DNA of 64,000 nucleotides from Gammaproteobacteria bacterium (GCA_020849475.1 JADLGE010000079.1:1-64000); one strand, 5' to 3'. Counted from the first letter of the stretch, positions 19,058 through 30,022 are shown. Notes: generated by a model not told the origin, from the letters alone. Translations and numbers: made by a program.

Positions 19058-20323
19058 ATGCCGCCACTAGCCGATCAATTGCGTCCCACTTCCTTGGCCG
19101 ATTTTCAGGGCCAGGATCATCTGCTCGGCGTGGGCCAACCCTTGCGTCGCGCGCTTGAGGAAGGCGCTTTGCATTCGATGGTGCTGTGGGGGCCGCCCGG
19201 CACTGGCAAGACCACGCTCGCGCGCATGCTGGCCATCAATGCCAAGGCCGAGTTCGTGCCGCTGTCGGCGGTGCTGTGCGGCGTGAAGGACATTCGCGCC
19301 GCGGTCGAACAGGCCGAGCAGTGGAAGGCCATGGGCCGCGCCACGGCGGTGTTCGTCGACGAGGTGCACCGCTTCAACAAGTCGCAGCAGGATGCCTTTC
19401 TGCCGCATATCGAGAACGGCACCATCACCTTCATCGGCGCCACCACCGAGAACCCGGCCTTCGAGCTCAATAACGCCTTGCTGTCGCGGGTGCGGGTGTA
19501 TGCATTGCTGTCCCTGCCGGCGGATGCGGTGCGTCAGGTCATTGATCGCGCGCTGACCGGCAGCGCCGATGGCAAACCAGTGACGATGGCCGAGCCGCTG
19601 CGTCAGCGTCTCGCCGAAGTGGCCGATGGCGATGCACGTCGCGCACTCAATCTGCTGGAACTGGCGTTGTCGCTCAGCGATGGCCATGAGGTCGATGAGC
19701 GTGCCGTCAGGCAGGCGGTGGAGGGCGCGCAGATCCGGCGCTTCGACAAGCGCCAGGATGATTTCTATGACCAGATGTCGGCCATGCACAAGTCGGTGCG
19801 CGGCTCCAATCCCGATGCCGCGCTGTACTGGTTCGCGCGCATGCTCGACGGCGGCTGCGACCCGGCCTACATCGCGCGCCGCGTGGTGCGCATGGCGAGT
19901 GAGGATATCGGTAACGCCGACCCGCGCGCCTTGAGCCTGGCCATTGATGCCTGGGAAGGATTCCGCCGTCTTGGCCCGCCGGAAGGCGAATTGTGCATTG
20001 CCCAGGCACTGGTCTATTGCGCCTGCGCACCCAAGAGCAACGCGGTTTACGCGGCCTTCAACGCCGTCATGGCGGAAGTGAAGAGCCGCGGCTCCGATCC
20101 GGTGCCGGCGCATATCCGCAATGCGCCGACCTCGCTCGCCAAGAGCATGGGGCACGGCGCCGGGTATCGTTACGATCATGACCAACAGGATGGTCTGTCG
20201 GCCGGGCAGACCTATTTCCCGGACGCCATGGGCGAGCGCGTCTACTACGAGCCCGTCAATCGCGGCCTTGAGATCAAGATAGCTGAGAAGTTGGCGCGCA
20301 TTCGCGGCAAGCGCACGGACTGA
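19058..20323 (+). CDS. rarA: replication-associated recombination protein A (RarA/MgsA)
   Basis: AAA+ ATPase acting at stalled replication forks. The start at 19058 gives 421 residues beginning MPPLADQLRPTSLADFQGQDH; the open frame begins 12 codons earlier. Walker A GPPGTGKTTLAR is near residue 47 and Walker B VDEVHRFNKSQQDAF near 100. The C-terminal tetramerisation part contains MHKSVRGSNPDAALYWFARM. All parts look intact. Confidence 0.94.
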   Translation: MPPLADQLRPTSLADFQGQDHLLGVGQPLRRALEEGALHSMVLWGPPGTGKTTLARMLAINAKAEFVPLSAVLCGVKDIRAAVEQAEQWKAMGRATAVFVDEVHRFNKSQQDAFLPHIENGTITFIGATTENPAFELNNALLSRVRVYALLSLPADAVRQVIDRALTGSADGKPVTMAEPLRQRLAEVADGDARRALNLLELALSLSDGHEVDERAVRQAVEGAQIRRFDKRQDDFYDQMSAMHKSVRGSNPDAALYWFARMLDGGCDPAYIARRVVRMASEDIGNADPRALSLAIDAWEGFRRLGPPEGELCIAQALVYCACAPKSNAVYAAFNAVMAEVKSRGSDPVPAHIRNAPTSLAKSMGHGAGYRYDHDQQDGLSAGQTYFPDAMGERVYYEPVNRGLEIKIAEKLARIRGKRTD

Positions 20324-20344
20324 AGACGGCAGCTGGCGTTTGAT

Positions 20345-20737
20345 CTAGACCGCGCCGCGCCACCACCAGCGCGCGCACAGCATGCCGAGCCAGGTGAGCG
20401 TCAGCGAACCGCTCAAATGCACGCCGGCACTCGCCAGCGCCCAGCCCAGCTGCCCGCGCTCGATGAGGCTCACGACTTCCGCCGAGAAAGTAGAAAAGGT
20501 GGTGAGTCCGCCGAGAAACCCCGTGATCACCAGCAAGCGCATCTCCGGCGGCAGCCCGGATTTGATCGAGAAGCCGACCGCCGCGATGCCGATCAGGAAG
20601 CCACCGACGAGGTTGGCCGCGAGCGTGCCGAAGGGCAGGGTGGGAAACACCGGGTTCAAGACCAGGCCCAGCCACCAGCGCAGGCAGGCGCCGAGGCCGG
20701 CGCCGATGAACACCGCGATGATGGAAGGAAGGGCCAT
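20345..20737 (-). CDS. crcB: fluoride ion channel CrcB (Fluc)
   Basis: Small dual-topology channel that exports fluoride. The 130 residues contain four membrane helices, the N-terminal [13 protein letters not shown], the [13 protein letters not shown] motif and the signature [15 protein letters not shown] near residue 72. I looked for a fluoride riboswitch in the 75 bases upstream and saw none. It is convergent with rarA, unlike the usual co-directional order. Confidence 0.93.
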   Translation of the reverse strand: MALPSIIAVFIGAGLGACLRWWLGLVLNPVFPTLPFGTLAANLVGGFLIGIAAVGFSIKSGLPPEMRLLVITGFLGGLTTFSTFSAEVVSLIERGQLGWALASAGVHLSGSLTLTWLGMLCARWWWRGAV

Positions 20738-20763
20738 GCTGCCAGTGTTCCGCGCGTGGGTGA

Positions 20764-22370
<1,607 letters not shown>

Positions 22371-22380
22371 GACGCGGTAG

Positions 22381-22398
22381 GTGCGAATTCATTCGCAC
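22381..22398. repeat. short palindromic repeat, GTGCGA family
   Basis: Perfect palindrome GTGCGAAT-TC-ATTCGCAC, just upstream of the small membrane protein gene. It is identical to the copy at 24750-24767. Confidence 0.7.
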
Positions 22399-22468
22399 AT
22401 TCGGATTGAGCGCCGATTACACCCACGGCGCAGCATCCAACGCGCGATCGAAATCGCTCCCCGCCTGC

Positions 22469-23137
22469 TCAGTCGTCGTTCGCAATCCCCAGCAACTGCA
22501 GCAGGCTGATGAACAGGTTGAAGATGTTCATGTACAGGCTGATGGTGGCGAGGATGTAGTTGTCGACGCCGCCGTGCACCATGCGGCTGGTGTCGAACAG
22601 GATGAAGCCACTCATCAACATCACCACTGCCGCCGACACCGCCAGCGACATGGCCGGAATGGCGAGGAAGATATTCGCCAGCGACGCGCCCAGCACCACC
22701 AGCATGCCGACGAACAAGAAGCCGCCCATGAAGTTGAAGTCACGGCGCGTGGTCAGCGCATAGCCTGACAGGCCGAGGAAGATGATGCCGGTGCCGCCCA
22801 GCGCGGTGGCGACCAGCTGCGGACCATGCGGCAGTTTGAGATACATGCCGAGTATCGGCCCCAGCGCGAAGCCGAGCAGGCCGGTGATCGCAAATACCAC
22901 GCCGATGCCACTCGCCGACTGGGCGGTGCGCGGCAGCACCAGCCACATGAGCGCGATGGCAATGCCGACCGACACCAGGTAGGTCATGGGCGGCATGCGC
23001 AACAGCACCGACAGCGTGGCGGTGACGGCGCTGAACAGCAGCGTCATGGCCAATAGCGTATAGGTGTTACGGATGAGTTTGTTGGTGCTGGTGACCGCGG
23101 CGGATGCGCTGCGGATGCTGGCGATTTGTGTTGGCAT
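22469..23137 (-). CDS. Bax inhibitor-1/YccA family membrane protein
   Basis: A 222-residue inner-membrane protein with seven hydrophobic helices. The start at 23137 is supported by AGGAG 11 bases upstream; the longer open frame is not homologous. The family pattern is clear: NKLIRNTYTLLAMTLLFSA, GGTGIIFLGLSGYALTTRRDF, and the C-terminal VDNYILATISLYMNIFNLF. YccA-type members regulate the FtsH protease and BI-1 relatives act as calcium leak channels. Which applies here is not known. Confidence 0.9.
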   Translation of the reverse strand: MPTQIASIRSASAAVTSTNKLIRNTYTLLAMTLLFSAVTATLSVLLRMPPMTYLVSVGIAIALMWLVLPRTAQSASGIGVVFAITGLLGFALGPILGMYLKLPHGPQLVATALGGTGIIFLGLSGYALTTRRDFNFMGGFLFVGMLVVLGASLANIFLAIPAMSLAVSAAVVMLMSGFILFDTSRMVHGGVDNYILATISLYMNIFNLFISLLQLLGIANDD

Positions 23138-23426
23138 GTTGATGCTCCTTGTTGATGCTGTGGTCGGCGGCGCGCTGTTACGCGCAGCGCCGCGGGCCGT
23201 CAGGCTGACCCGATAATAGGGCTGCCCTTTCAAATTACAACCATTCCCGCACCGACTGTGGGTGATGCCACGGTCCGCGTGATGTTGTTCGTTGTGACCA
23301 TCGCGGCGCGCGGATGTTCGCTGGCGTGTGCGGGCAAGCATGGACATTACCGGCCATTGCGGCCTAAATACCGCTTTGCCTCGTGCACTGGGCACGAGGA
23401 CTCGCATGCAGAAGAGGACGTGCCCG

Positions 23427-24749
23427 ATGAATGCCGTTGCCGCTCCCGAGACTGTCGAGGTAGAGCGCGATCTGGCGCGGATGCTGCCCGCATTGGCGGC
23501 CGCCGAACTCGAAAAGCTTACACCGGCGGAAGCGGCGCGCATCCTTGGCCAATACGCAGGGCCAAGCGCGGCGCCGGTATGGGAGCGCCTTGCGCCCGCC
23601 ATCGCGCAACGTTGTCTCGCTGAACTGGCGGTGGCCGACAGCGCACAGGTGCTGGGCAGCATAGACCCGTCGCGCGCGGCGGCCATCATCGTGCGTCTCG
23701 ATGACGACGAGCGGGTGCGCCTTTTGGCCGCAGTGGGTGAACAGGCGCGCAGTTTGATTGAACTCGTCATGAGTTTTCCGCCGGGCAGCGCCGGCGCCAT
23801 CATGGACCCACGGGTTTGGCATCTACGCGGCAGCACGCAAGTCGGCGAAGCCATTGCACGCGTGCGTCAGGTCGCGCCGGTGCCAGGTCGCTCGGCCGGT
23901 CGCCGCCTGTTCTACCTGGTCGACGATCAGGGCTGCCTGACCGGCATCGTCGAAGCGCAGGACATGATTCTTGCGCAGAGCGAAGACACCCTCGGCCAAT
24001 ACGCGCGGCCGGTGCCGGCCGTCGCGCAGGTCACGATGAGCAATGAAGAAGTGGTGGACCTCATCGATCGTCATGGCCTCTCGAGCCTGCCGGTGGTCGA
24101 CAGCATCGGCCGCTTGATTGGTGTCGTGCGTTACGACTCGCTGGTGGCCGCCACACGCGCCGAGGCGTCGGTCGATTTGCAGACCATCTTCGGCGCCAGC
24201 AAAGAAGAGAGCGCCCTGTCGCCGCCAGCGTTCGCGGTGCGCAAGCGGCTGCCGTGGCTGCAGATCAACCTCGTCACCGCCTTCATGGCGGCGGCCGTGG
24301 TGGGCCTGTTCGAAGACACCATCGCCAGCAACGCGCAGCTCGCGGTGCTGCTGCCGGTGGTGGCCGGCCAATCAGGTAACACCGGCGCGCAGGCGCTGGC
24401 CGTGGTCATTCGCGGCTTGGCGCTGCGCGAAATCAACGCCTCGCACTGGCGCAAGGTAGTGGGCAAGGAATTCTTCGCCGCGCTCATCAACGGCATCGCC
24501 ATCGCACTCACCACCAGCGCCGGCGTTTATCTGTGGAGCCGCTCGAAAACCTTGAGCGCCATCATCGGCATTTCGATGGTGATGTCGATGGTGATCGCCG
24601 GCCTGTCGGGCGCCGCCATCCCGCTGGCCCTGACCAAGCTCAGGCAGGACCCGGCGCAGTCGTCGTCCATCGTGCTGACCACCGTCACCGACGTATCGGG
24701 CTTCTTCTCCTTCCTCGGCATCGCAACCATGCTGCTACATTCGATGTAG
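23427..24749 (+). CDS. mgtE: magnesium transporter MgtE
   Basis: Magnesium-gated Mg2+ channel of the inner membrane. I chose the ATG at 23427, preceded by GAGGA, giving 440 residues; earlier starts at 23328 and 23406 are possible. It has an N-terminal helical superhelix (about residues 15-125), a CBS pair (about 135-250), and five membrane helices from residue 285 on with the pore patch VVAGQSGNTGAQALAVVIRG. No M-box could be recognised in the 289 bases upstream, which hold no gene. A palindrome (CTACATTCGATGTAG) forms the end of the gene. Confidence 0.9.
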   Translation: MNAVAAPETVEVERDLARMLPALAAAELEKLTPAEAARILGQYAGPSAAPVWERLAPAIAQRCLAELAVADSAQVLGSIDPSRAAAIIVRLDDDERVRLLAAVGEQARSLIELVMSFPPGSAGAIMDPRVWHLRGSTQVGEAIARVRQVAPVPGRSAGRRLFYLVDDQGCLTGIVEAQDMILAQSEDTLGQYARPVPAVAQVTMSNEEVVDLIDRHGLSSLPVVDSIGRLIGVVRYDSLVAATRAEASVDLQTIFGASKEESALSPPAFAVRKRLPWLQINLVTAFMAAAVVGLFEDTIASNAQLAVLLPVVAGQSGNTGAQALAVVIRGLALREINASHWRKVVGKEFFAALINGIAIALTTSAGVYLWSRSKTLSAIIGISMVMSMVIAGLSGAAIPLALTKLRQDPAQSSSIVLTTVTDVSGFFSFLGIATMLLHSM

Positions 24750-24842
24750 GTGCGAATTCATTCGCACATCGAATGTCAGACTGAAGTCTGACCCACAGAT
24801 GAAGGCTTCTCCTAGTGGGTCAGACTTCAGCGTGACATTCGA
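24735..24842. repeat. compound palindromic repeat block downstream of mgtE
   Basis: Several nested inverted repeats. GTGCGAAT-TC-ATTCGCAC at 24750-24767 is flanked by complementary arms CATTCGAT and ATCGAATG. Next is GTCAGACT-GA-AGTCTGAC at 24775-24792. An imperfect inverted copy of the same unit then runs to about 24842 (GTGGGTCAGACTTCAG, then TGACATTCG). The whole block could fold as one long hairpin and may end mgtE transcription before tRNA-Ser. Confidence 0.75.
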
Positions 24843-24965
24843 ATGCCGCGAGGCTCGTTCATTTACTGCACGAACAGGCACCGACAGAGGCTCCCGCCAT
24901 GGTCGCTGTGCGTCGCCCATCGACACCCCCAATTCTCCGTGACGTTTGCTAAACTGCCGTCCTCC

Positions 24966-25055
24966 GGAGAGGTGGCAGAGCGGTTGATTGCACCGGTCTT
25001 GAAAACCGGCAAGGGTTCATCCCCTTCGTGGGTTCAAATCCCACCCTCTCCGCCA
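24966..25055 (+). tRNA. tRNA-Ser (anticodon TGA)
   Basis: The acceptor stem GGAGAGG pairs with CCTCTCC and the CCA end is encoded. The molecule is 90 nucleotides because of the long variable arm typical of serine tRNAs. The anticodon loop CTTGAAA gives anticodon TGA (reads UCA codons). The T arm contains GGTTCAAATCC. Confidence 0.95.
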
Positions 25056-25106
25056 CTTCACGCTGCTCCGACTATCACGCGCCGTGAACCAGCCAGCGAC
25101 ACCGTC

Positions 25107-26306
25107 ATGCATTCGAGACAACGACGTCGTTTTCTCAGCGTGGGCAGCGGACTCGCTGCCGGCCTGTTGGGGATTAGCACCGGCGCCAAGGCCGCGCCGC
25201 TCGCACGCAGCCCCGGCCTGCCGGTCAGCGCTTACGGCCAGCGCGCACGCTACGAAACCAGCCAGCGCTGGCTGACGCCGGCGCGCTATCTTGCCAGCAC
25301 CGCCTCCTGGTCGCCGCTCGCCGATCAGCTCGGCATCATCACGCCCTCGGCCCTGCATTACGAACGCCATCACGGCGGCGTGCCGGACATCGAGCCCGGC
25401 GCATTCAGCCTGCTCGTGCACGGCCTCGTGCAGCGGCCGCTGGAATTCACGCTGGAAGATCTCAAGCGCTTTCCCGTCACCGAGCGTATCTGCATGTTGG
25501 AATGTTCGGGCAACAGCTATCGCGAGTGGCAGGGGCCGGGTGGCGTCGATGTGCAGCAGACTCACGGGCTGACTTCATGCAGCGCGTGGAGCGGCGTGCG
25601 ACTGGCCGACGTGCTTGCTGAATGCGGTGTGATGGCGGAGGCGCAGTGGCTGGTGGCGGAAGGTGGTGATGCCGCGCGGCTCACGCGCAGTGTGCCGTTG
25701 GCCAAGGCCCTCGACGATACCTTGCTGGTCTATGGCCAGAACGGCGAGGCCCTGCGCCCGGAGCAGGGTTATCCCCTGCGCCTGCTGGTGCCTGGCTACG
25801 AGGGCAGTATCAGTGTGAAGTGGTTGAGCCGCCTCAAGCTAAGTGACGAGGCGATCTACAGCCGTGAAGAGACTTCGAAATACACCGACCTCATGCCCGA
25901 CGGCCGCGCGCAGGCTTTCACCCTGGCGATGGACGCGAAATCGGTGATCACCTCGCCGTCGCCAGGGCGTGGTCCATTGCTGCCGGGCTTTCAGGAGATT
26001 CGCGGCCTGGCGTGGTCGGGGCGCGGCCGCGTGACGCGCGTCGAGGTCAGCACCGATGGCGGCCAGCACTGGCAGGACGCGCAGCTGCACGGGCCGGTGC
26101 TGCCGGTCTGTCATACGCGTTTCAGTCTGCCGTGGCGCTTCGATGGTCAGCCTTGCGTGCTGGCCAGTCGCTGCACCGATGAAACGGGCGATGTGCAACC
26201 GAGCCGCGCGGCGCTGGTCGCGGCGCGCGGCGTCAATTCCTTCTATCACTACAACGCCATTCAACACTGGCGCGTCGACGCCGATGGCAGCGTGCACAAT
26301 GTCTAG
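25107..26306 (+). CDS. soxC: SoxC-like sulfite dehydrogenase, molybdopterin subunit
   Basis: Periplasmic molybdenum enzyme of the sulfite oxidase family. The start at 25107 gives 399 residues opening with a Tat signal (RQRRRFLS then a hydrophobic stretch). ERHHGGVPDIEP and HGLTSCSAWSGVRLADVL match SoxC rather than plant or animal enzymes. The Cys of MLECSGNS is the likely molybdenum ligand. A Mo-Co dimerisation domain follows from about residue 280. The cytochrome gene overlaps its end by 8 bases. No soxXYZAB is present in this window, so it may act on free sulfite rather than within a Sox complex. Confidence 0.85.
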   Translation: MHSRQRRRFLSVGSGLAAGLLGISTGAKAAPLARSPGLPVSAYGQRARYETSQRWLTPARYLASTASWSPLADQLGIITPSALHYERHHGGVPDIEPGAFSLLVHGLVQRPLEFTLEDLKRFPVTERICMLECSGNSYREWQGPGGVDVQQTHGLTSCSAWSGVRLADVLAECGVMAEAQWLVAEGGDAARLTRSVPLAKALDDTLLVYGQNGEALRPEQGYPLRLLVPGYEGSISVKWLSRLKLSDEAIYSREETSKYTDLMPDGRAQAFTLAMDAKSVITSPSPGRGPLLPGFQEIRGLAWSGRGRVTRVEVSTDGGQHWQDAQLHGPVLPVCHTRFSLPWRFDGQPCVLASRCTDETGDVQPSRAALVAARGVNSFYHYNAIQHWRVDADGSVHNV

Positions 26307-26817
26307 GCACGCCTGGCTGCTGGCGATGTTGCTTGTCGCGTGCGCGGCGCGTGCCGAGGGTTACGGTCTCGGTCACGCAGTCGACGCGGCGCGACTGCGC
26401 GCGGCCGACACCGCCATCGGCCCGCGTGGCGTGGAACTGCCGCCGGGCAGCGGCAGCGTTGCCGCTGGCGCCGAACTCTATGGGCGGCAATGCGCGGCCT
26501 GTCACGGCGCCCATGGCACTGAAGGGCCGGATCCGGTGCTGGTCGGTGGTCAGGGCACGCTCGCCAGCGCACATCCTGTGCAGACCATCGGCAGCTACTG
26601 GCCTTACGCGACGACTTTGTTCGATTACATCCGTCGCGCCATGCCGTTCACCGCGCCGGGTTCGCTCAATGATGACGAGGTCTACGCGCTCACCGCATTT
26701 CTGCTGGCGGCGAACGGCGTGGTGCCGCAGGATACGGTGCTGGACGCTGCGCGTCTCGCCACGCTGCGCATGCCAAACCGCGACGGCTTCATACCCGACA
26801 GCCGGCCGCGCCATTGA
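26299..26817 (+). CDS. SoxD-like cytochrome c, electron acceptor of sulfite dehydrogenase
   Basis: A 172-residue exported monohaem cytochrome c. It has a signal peptide (WLLAMLLVACAARA), the haem motif CAACH near residue 71, and a probable Met axial ligand in RRAMPFTAPGSL. The start overlaps the soxC-like gene, so the two should be made together as a SoxCD or SorAB-type pair. It is shorter than the two-domain SoxD of the classical Sox system and holds only one haem motif. Confidence 0.82.
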   Translation: MSRHAWLLAMLLVACAARAEGYGLGHAVDAARLRAADTAIGPRGVELPPGSGSVAAGAELYGRQCAACHGAHGTEGPDPVLVGGQGTLASAHPVQTIGSYWPYATTLFDYIRRAMPFTAPGSLNDDEVYALTAFLLAANGVVPQDTVLDAARLATLRMPNRDGFIPDSRPRH

Positions 26818-26837
26818 CGAGGGGGAGAGAAAACACG

Positions 26838-27854
26838 ATGAAAATATTCAAGGCCTGGCGCGTGGCACTCGTTGCCTGCGGTCTCATTGCCGCCCACACG
26901 GTGGCGGCGCACGGCACGCACGGCGGCACCGCCCAGCTCGACAAGTACAACAACGATCGCACCATCGCCATCCAAGTCTATGGCGGCACGCGCAAGGATG
27001 CCGGCAAGGTCACGTTGTCCTATTACGGCAATATGGCGGTGCAGATCGAATCGCCCAAGGGCGTCAAGGTGTTCATCGATCCGTGGCGCAATGACATTGT
27101 CGGCATGTATCCGCCGTGGTACATGCGCGAGATGCCGATGGTGCGCACCGATGTCGCATTGGTCACCCACGCGCATTTCGATCACGACGCCATCGAGCGC
27201 GTGCAGGCCGACCAGGTGCTGGACCGCATGGCCGGCGAATTTAGCTTGGGTGACGTCAAGATCACCGGCATCGCCGACAAGCACGTGTGCGAGACCCAGG
27301 GCGATATTCCCTATCGCAAGCTGGTGAAGTTCTTTATCGATCAAGACCCCTGTCCGCCCAACGAAACGCTGCAATGGGACAACAGCCTGTACGTGATCGA
27401 GACCGGCGGTCTGCGCATCCTGCACTGGGGCGACAACCGTCAGAATCCGCCCGACCGCGTGTGGGAGAAGATAGGCAAGGTGGATGTCGCGATTCTCGCG
27501 GTCAGCGACGAAGGCCATATCCTCTCGCAGAAATGGGCCGACGTGGTGATGCAGAAGACCGACGCGCGCATCGTCATTCCGAGTCATTACTACATCAAGG
27601 GCGTGCACATTCCGGGCGCGCTGGGGCTCGAGTCGGCCGACAAGTGGGTGGCCAAGCACGAACACACGCGGCTCGACAGTGGCGTGCTCGAACTGTCGCC
27701 CGCCATGGTGCAGAAATATCATCAGCACGTGATGTACTTCGGTGACCATGTCGCGTTCGAGACCACGGTCAAGCTGCCGGCCGACGACGGCAAGCTGCCG
27801 GAGGTGCCGGCGCCGGACAAGGCCTACGAGCGTTTCGCGCCAGATCAGCACTGA
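26838..27854 (+). CDS. exported metallo-beta-lactamase fold hydrolase
   Basis: A 338-residue protein with a signal peptide (WRVALVACGLIAAHTVAAHG) and the metal site THAHFDHDA at about residues 109-117. Further likely ligands are in ILHWGDN and IPSHYY. The fold resembles the UlaG/UPF0173 group. The start at 26838 is set by the strong purine stretch GAGGGGGAGAG. The gene lies between the sulfite dehydrogenase and an MFS carrier in the same direction, so it may process an imported or periplasmic substrate. Which one is not evident. Confidence 0.78.
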   Translation: MKIFKAWRVALVACGLIAAHTVAAHGTHGGTAQLDKYNNDRTIAIQVYGGTRKDAGKVTLSYYGNMAVQIESPKGVKVFIDPWRNDIVGMYPPWYMREMPMVRTDVALVTHAHFDHDAIERVQADQVLDRMAGEFSLGDVKITGIADKHVCETQGDIPYRKLVKFFIDQDPCPPNETLQWDNSLYVIETGGLRILHWGDNRQNPPDRVWEKIGKVDVAILAVSDEGHILSQKWADVVMQKTDARIVIPSHYYIKGVHIPGALGLESADKWVAKHEHTRLDSGVLELSPAMVQKYHQHVMYFGDHVAFETTVKLPADDGKLPEVPAPDKAYERFAPDQH

Positions 27855-27858
27855 GTCC

Positions 27859-29118
27859 GTGGCGGTCACGTTCGACGCATTGGCGGGGGCGCCGGTAGCG
27901 CGCAGCTACCTCGTCGGACTGCTGGCCTTCATCGGCTTCGTGACGCTGTTCGAAGGCTACGACCTGCTCATCATCAATCTCGCGCTGCCGGCGCTGGGCA
28001 AGGAATTCGGCGTTGACGCGGCAGTGCTCGGCAAGGCGGTCGGGCTCATCAACGTCGGCACCATCGTCGCCTTCATTCCGGTGCGGTTGGCTGATCGTTT
28101 TGGGCGGCGGCGCGTGTTCCTGTGGGCCATCGCGCTTTACACCTTGTTCACGTTGTTGTCGGCGCTCTCCACCGGCCTCGCGGATTTCGTGCTGTGGCAG
28201 TTCCTGGCGCGCATGTTCATGGTCACCGAAATAGGCGTCGGCGCCATCATCCTGACCGAAGAGATGCCGGCGCGCTGGCGCGGCGCGGCGGTGACTTTCA
28301 TGTTTGCCCTGAGTCTCGCCGGCGGCATCATGGGCTCGGCCTTGCATCCGCTGTTGTCGGGCGGCGCGCTTGGCTGGCGCGCGCTGTATCTGTTCGGCGG
28401 CGTGGTGCTGCCGGTGCTGCTGGTGTGCTGGCCCTGGTTGCGCGAGACGCGGCGCTTCGCCGCGCAGCCGCCGACGGTGCGCGGCGAATCGCTGCTCGCG
28501 CTGTTCAGCGCGTTTCTCGACCTCTGGCGTTCGCGCCATCGCCTGCGCGTGATGGCCGGCGCTTCGCTGTGGTTCGCGGTCAATGCCTGGAGCGCGAGCT
28601 GCCTGTTCTTTTTTTCCTACTACGTGACCAACGAGCGGCACTGGACGGCCGGCGAAGTCAGCCACGCGCTGACCCTCGGTTACAGTCTCGCCATCATCGG
28701 CTATGCCTGTGGTGGCGCCTTGCTCGATGTCATCGGCAGGCGCGTGACGGCGAGCGTGTTCTTCGTCACCGGCGCGATAGCGGCCTGGGTGTGTTTTACC
28801 GCCCACGATGCCACGGTCATCACGGTCGCCTACATCGTGGTGCTCGGCATGCACGCGCTGTGGCCGGTGGCGGCGACCATCACCAGTGAGATATTTCCGA
28901 CCGCGCAGCGCGCCACCGCCAATGCGCTGGTCAACAACCTGCTTGGTCGCACCGGCATGGCCATCGCGCCGGCGGTGGTCGGCGCACTGTCGGCGTGGCT
29001 CGGCAGTGTGGGCCAGGCGGTCGCGGTGGTGGCGCTGGTGCCGCTGCTGGTTCTGCCTGTCATCCTGTACGCGGTGCGGGAAAGTCGCGGGCAGGAACTT
29101 GAACGCCTGAACGATTGA
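27859..29118 (+). CDS. MFS transporter
   Basis: A 419-residue carrier with about twelve membrane helices. GLLAFIGFVTLFEGYDLLII in helix 1 and RLADRFGRRRVFL in the loop between helices 2 and 3 place it near sugar and aromatic-acid:proton symporters. I start it at the GTG at 27859, four bases after the hydrolase stop. The position between a sulfite-oxidising pair and a TauD-type dioxygenase suggests uptake of an organosulfonate, but the sequence alone does not show the substrate. Confidence 0.8.
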   Translation: MAVTFDALAGAPVARSYLVGLLAFIGFVTLFEGYDLLIINLALPALGKEFGVDAAVLGKAVGLINVGTIVAFIPVRLADRFGRRRVFLWAIALYTLFTLLSALSTGLADFVLWQFLARMFMVTEIGVGAIILTEEMPARWRGAAVTFMFALSLAGGIMGSALHPLLSGGALGWRALYLFGGVVLPVLLVCWPWLRETRRFAAQPPTVRGESLLALFSAFLDLWRSRHRLRVMAGASLWFAVNAWSASCLFFFSYYVTNERHWTAGEVSHALTLGYSLAIIGYACGGALLDVIGRRVTASVFFVTGAIAAWVCFTAHDATVITVAYIVVLGMHALWPVAATITSEIFPTAQRATANALVNNLLGRTGMAIAPAVVGALSAWLGSVGQAVAVVALVPLLVLPVILYAVRESRGQELERLND

Positions 29119-29149
29119 TGGCGCGCATGCCGCGCCGGGAGAGGAAGTG

Positions 29150-30022
29150 ATGAGCGATGCGTTTCCTGAGATCCAACCGCGCACCGCCGCCATCGGTGCG
29201 GACGTGTTGGGCGTCGACCTGGCGCACGTCGACGACGCGCTGTTCGCGCGCCTGAAACGCGCGCTGCACGAACACCTGGTGCTGTTCTTTCACGATCAGA
29301 CGCTGACACCCGAGCAGCACATGGCCTTCGCCGGCCGCTTTGGCCGCATGGAAGTGCACGAAGTCTTCACGCCGCTGGCCGGGCATGCCGAGATCTCGGT
29401 GCTGGAACACGACGCGGCGCGCCCGCCCATCAGCGACAGCTGGCACTCCGATGTCAGCTATCGCCCCGAGCCGTCGCTGGCGGCGGTGCTCTATGCGCGA
29501 CACATTCCACCGCGCGGCGGCGACACCCTGTGGCTGAGCGCCTATGCGGCTTACGAGGGCTTGTCGCCGGCGCTCGCGGACTTCCTGTGCGGCCTGACTG
29601 CCGAGCATGATTTCCTGCAGGCCTATGGCGGCTATCTCGGCGCCAAGGACGATGGCGCTGAACGCATACGCCGTGCGCGCGAGGAAACGCCGCCGGTCAT
29701 TCATCCGCTGGTGGTGGTGCACCCGGTCACCGGCAAGCGTCTGCTCTATGCCAACCCGACCTTCACCAGTCGCATCGTCGAGCTGTCGAAAAAGGAATCC
29801 GATGCACTGCTGCGTCACCTGTTCGAGCATTTGTTGAAGCCCGAGTACCAGGTGCGGTTGAAATGGCAGGCCAATGACGTCGCGATGTGGGACAACCGTG
29901 CCACCCAGCATTATGCGACCGGCGACTATTACCCCGAGTTTCGCCGCATGCATCGCATCACGGTGGGCGGCGATCAGCCGGTAGGCGTGCGCGTCGAGCG
30001 CGTCCGGTCACAGGCATCGTGA
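29150..30022 (+). CDS. TauD/TfdA family Fe(II)/2-oxoglutarate dioxygenase
   Basis: A 290-residue non-haem iron oxygenase. The start at 29150 follows GAGAGGAAG. The iron-binding H-x-D is in SWHSDVSY near residue 99, the distal His in RATQHYATGDYYPEFRRMH near 255, and an Arg for 2-oxoglutarate follows (RRMHRI). The family includes taurine dioxygenase, which frees sulfite, and herbicide and sulfate-ester dioxygenases. The nearby sulfite dehydrogenase makes a sulfonate or sulfate-ester substrate attractive. This is inference from context. Confidence 0.82.
   Translation: MSDAFPEIQPRTAAIGADVLGVDLAHVDDALFARLKRALHEHLVLFFHDQTLTPEQHMAFAGRFGRMEVHEVFTPLAGHAEISVLEHDAARPPISDSWHSDVSYRPEPSLAAVLYARHIPPRGGDTLWLSAYAAYEGLSPALADFLCGLTAEHDFLQAYGGYLGAKDDGAERIRRAREETPPVIHPLVVVHPVTGKRLLYANPTFTSRIVELSKKESDALLRHLFEHLLKPEYQVRLKWQANDVAMWDNRATQHYATGDYYPEFRRMHRITVGGDQPVGVRVERVRSQAS

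Noticed and set aside
24843..25106. Extension of the sulfite dehydrogenase frame through tRNA-Ser
   Set aside because: The tRNA occupies this stretch, and the Tat signal peptide starts at 25107.
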